Source of the DNA: an uncultured Eubacteriales bacterium
GTDB lineage: Bacteria; Bacillota; Clostridia; Oscillospirales; Oscillospiraceae
Length of the DNA stretch: 5,674 nucleotides
Direction: 5' to 3'
Assembly (NCBI GenBank): GCA_900546295.1
Contig: URCK01000085.1
Coordinates: 1-5,674 of the forward strand
In this document: piece by piece, positions 5,127 to 5,674 of the stretch
Layout: each line of letters begins with the position of its first letter
Position numbering within the stretch: the stretch's first letter is position 1
Position numbers and translations under genes: made by a program
Notes under the pieces: model-generated
The model's input: only the letters and a program-made list of their open reading frames with translations
The model's database searches: none
What the model was told of the DNA's origin: nothing

Positions 5127-5674
5127 TTAGAAAATACCCTGAGCCATCATGGCGTCAGCGACCTTCTGGAAGCCAGCGATGTTGGCACCGGCGACCAGGT
5201 TGTAGCCCAGGCCGTAGCGAGCAGCAGCCTCGACGGAAGCATCATAGATGTTCTTCATGATGGACTCCATCTTGGCGTCGACTTCCTCAGCGCTCCAGTA
5301 GATGCGCTGAGCGTTCTGAGCCATTTCGAGCTCGGAGACGGAAACGCCGCAGGCGTTAACAGCCTTGGAAGGAGCGACGGTGAGGTGCTTCTGCTCCATC
5401 AGGAAAGCGAGAGCATCGTTGGTGGTGGGCATGTTGCCGACCTCGATGTAGTAGGGAACACCGGACTCGGCGATCTTCTTGGCCCACTCCATGTTGACAT
5501 CGTTCTGGGTAGCGGCGGGCATGTAAACGTCAACGTCCTTGACGCCCCAGCACTTCTGACCCTCAACGAACTCAACGCCGAACTTGTCAGCGTAGGGCTT
5601 GCAGTGCATCGGATCCTTGGCGCGCATCTCGAGGATGAAGTTGAGCTTCTCTTCGCCGCAGACGCCATCGGGAT
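5127..5674 (-). CDS. gdhA: NADP-type glutamate dehydrogenase, C-terminal part
   Basis: The 3' end of a class I hexameric glutamate dehydrogenase, which interconverts 2-oxoglutarate plus ammonia with glutamate in the cytoplasm. About 181 of an expected 445-450 residues are in the window; the start lies beyond the right edge, and the reading frame stays open to the edge (PDGVCGEEKLNFILE before MRAKDP). Recognisable blocks are WGVKDVDVYMPAATQNDV from the nucleotide-binding domain, NMPTTNDA, VAPSKAVNACGVSVSELEMAQN, and GANIAGFQKVADAMMAQGIF at the C-terminus, closely following E. coli GdhA. NADP versus NAD preference is inferred from overall similarity to the GdhA class. Codon choice favours GCC/GCT and AAG and largely avoids the GCG and CGC codons common in the neighbouring genes, as expected for a highly expressed enzyme. 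It shares a terminator with the convergent spoVAF-like gene. Confidence 0.95.
   Translation of the reverse strand, partial: PDGVCGEEKLNFILEMRAKDPMHCKPYADKFGVEFVEGQKCWGVKDVDVYMPAATQNDVNMEWAKKIAESGVPYYIEVGNMPTTNDALAFLMEQKHLTVAPSKAVNACGVSVSELEMAQNAQRIYWSAEEVDAKMESIMKNIYDASVEAAARYGLGYNLVAGANIAGFQKVADAMMAQGIF

Overview
The window looks like a chromosomal segment of a GC-rich, spore-forming member of the Firmicutes, probably a Clostridia lineage such as an Oscillospiraceae-like gut anaerobe. The evidence is a GerA/SpoVAF-type spore membrane protein behind a promoter matching the sigma-G consensus, AGGAG-type ribosome binding sites, Firmicutes-style hairpin terminators, a CCA-encoding tRNA and a class I glutamate dehydrogenase. 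The species assignment is inference. I see no phage, insertion sequence, CRISPR array or defence gene.

Layout. Left edge, minus strand: a tRNA-Pro(GGG) gene with its own promoter, directly followed by a long hairpin at the window edge (probable terminator). Next, also on minus, is an exported NodB-family polysaccharide deacetylase. A 176-bp divergent intergenic region separates it from a LysR-family regulator on plus, which has a near-consensus housekeeping promoter. Then comes a two-domain protein on plus, an N-terminal DUF2156 module fused to a C-terminal RimJ/RimL-like GNAT acetyltransferase. It has its own promoter and a strong 18-bp stem terminator. A stand-alone spoVAF/gerA-family gene follows on plus, and the window ends with the C-terminal part of glutamate dehydrogenase on minus. 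A shared bidirectional terminator lies between the last two.

How the genes relate. These are mostly single-gene transcription units, each with its own promoter or terminator, and not one pathway. The only regulatory pairing the layout suggests is LysR regulator to divergent deacetylase. The spoVAF-like gene is the one clear sporulation/germination gene and stands outside any spoVA cluster visible here. The DUF2156-GNAT fusion is the least understood protein; its substrate cannot be read from the sequence.

I did not find a convincing new multi-gene system. The observations most worth following are the sigma-G-like promoter on the orphan spoVAF-like gene, the DUF2156-GNAT fusion, and the long hairpin one base from the tRNA CCA end.
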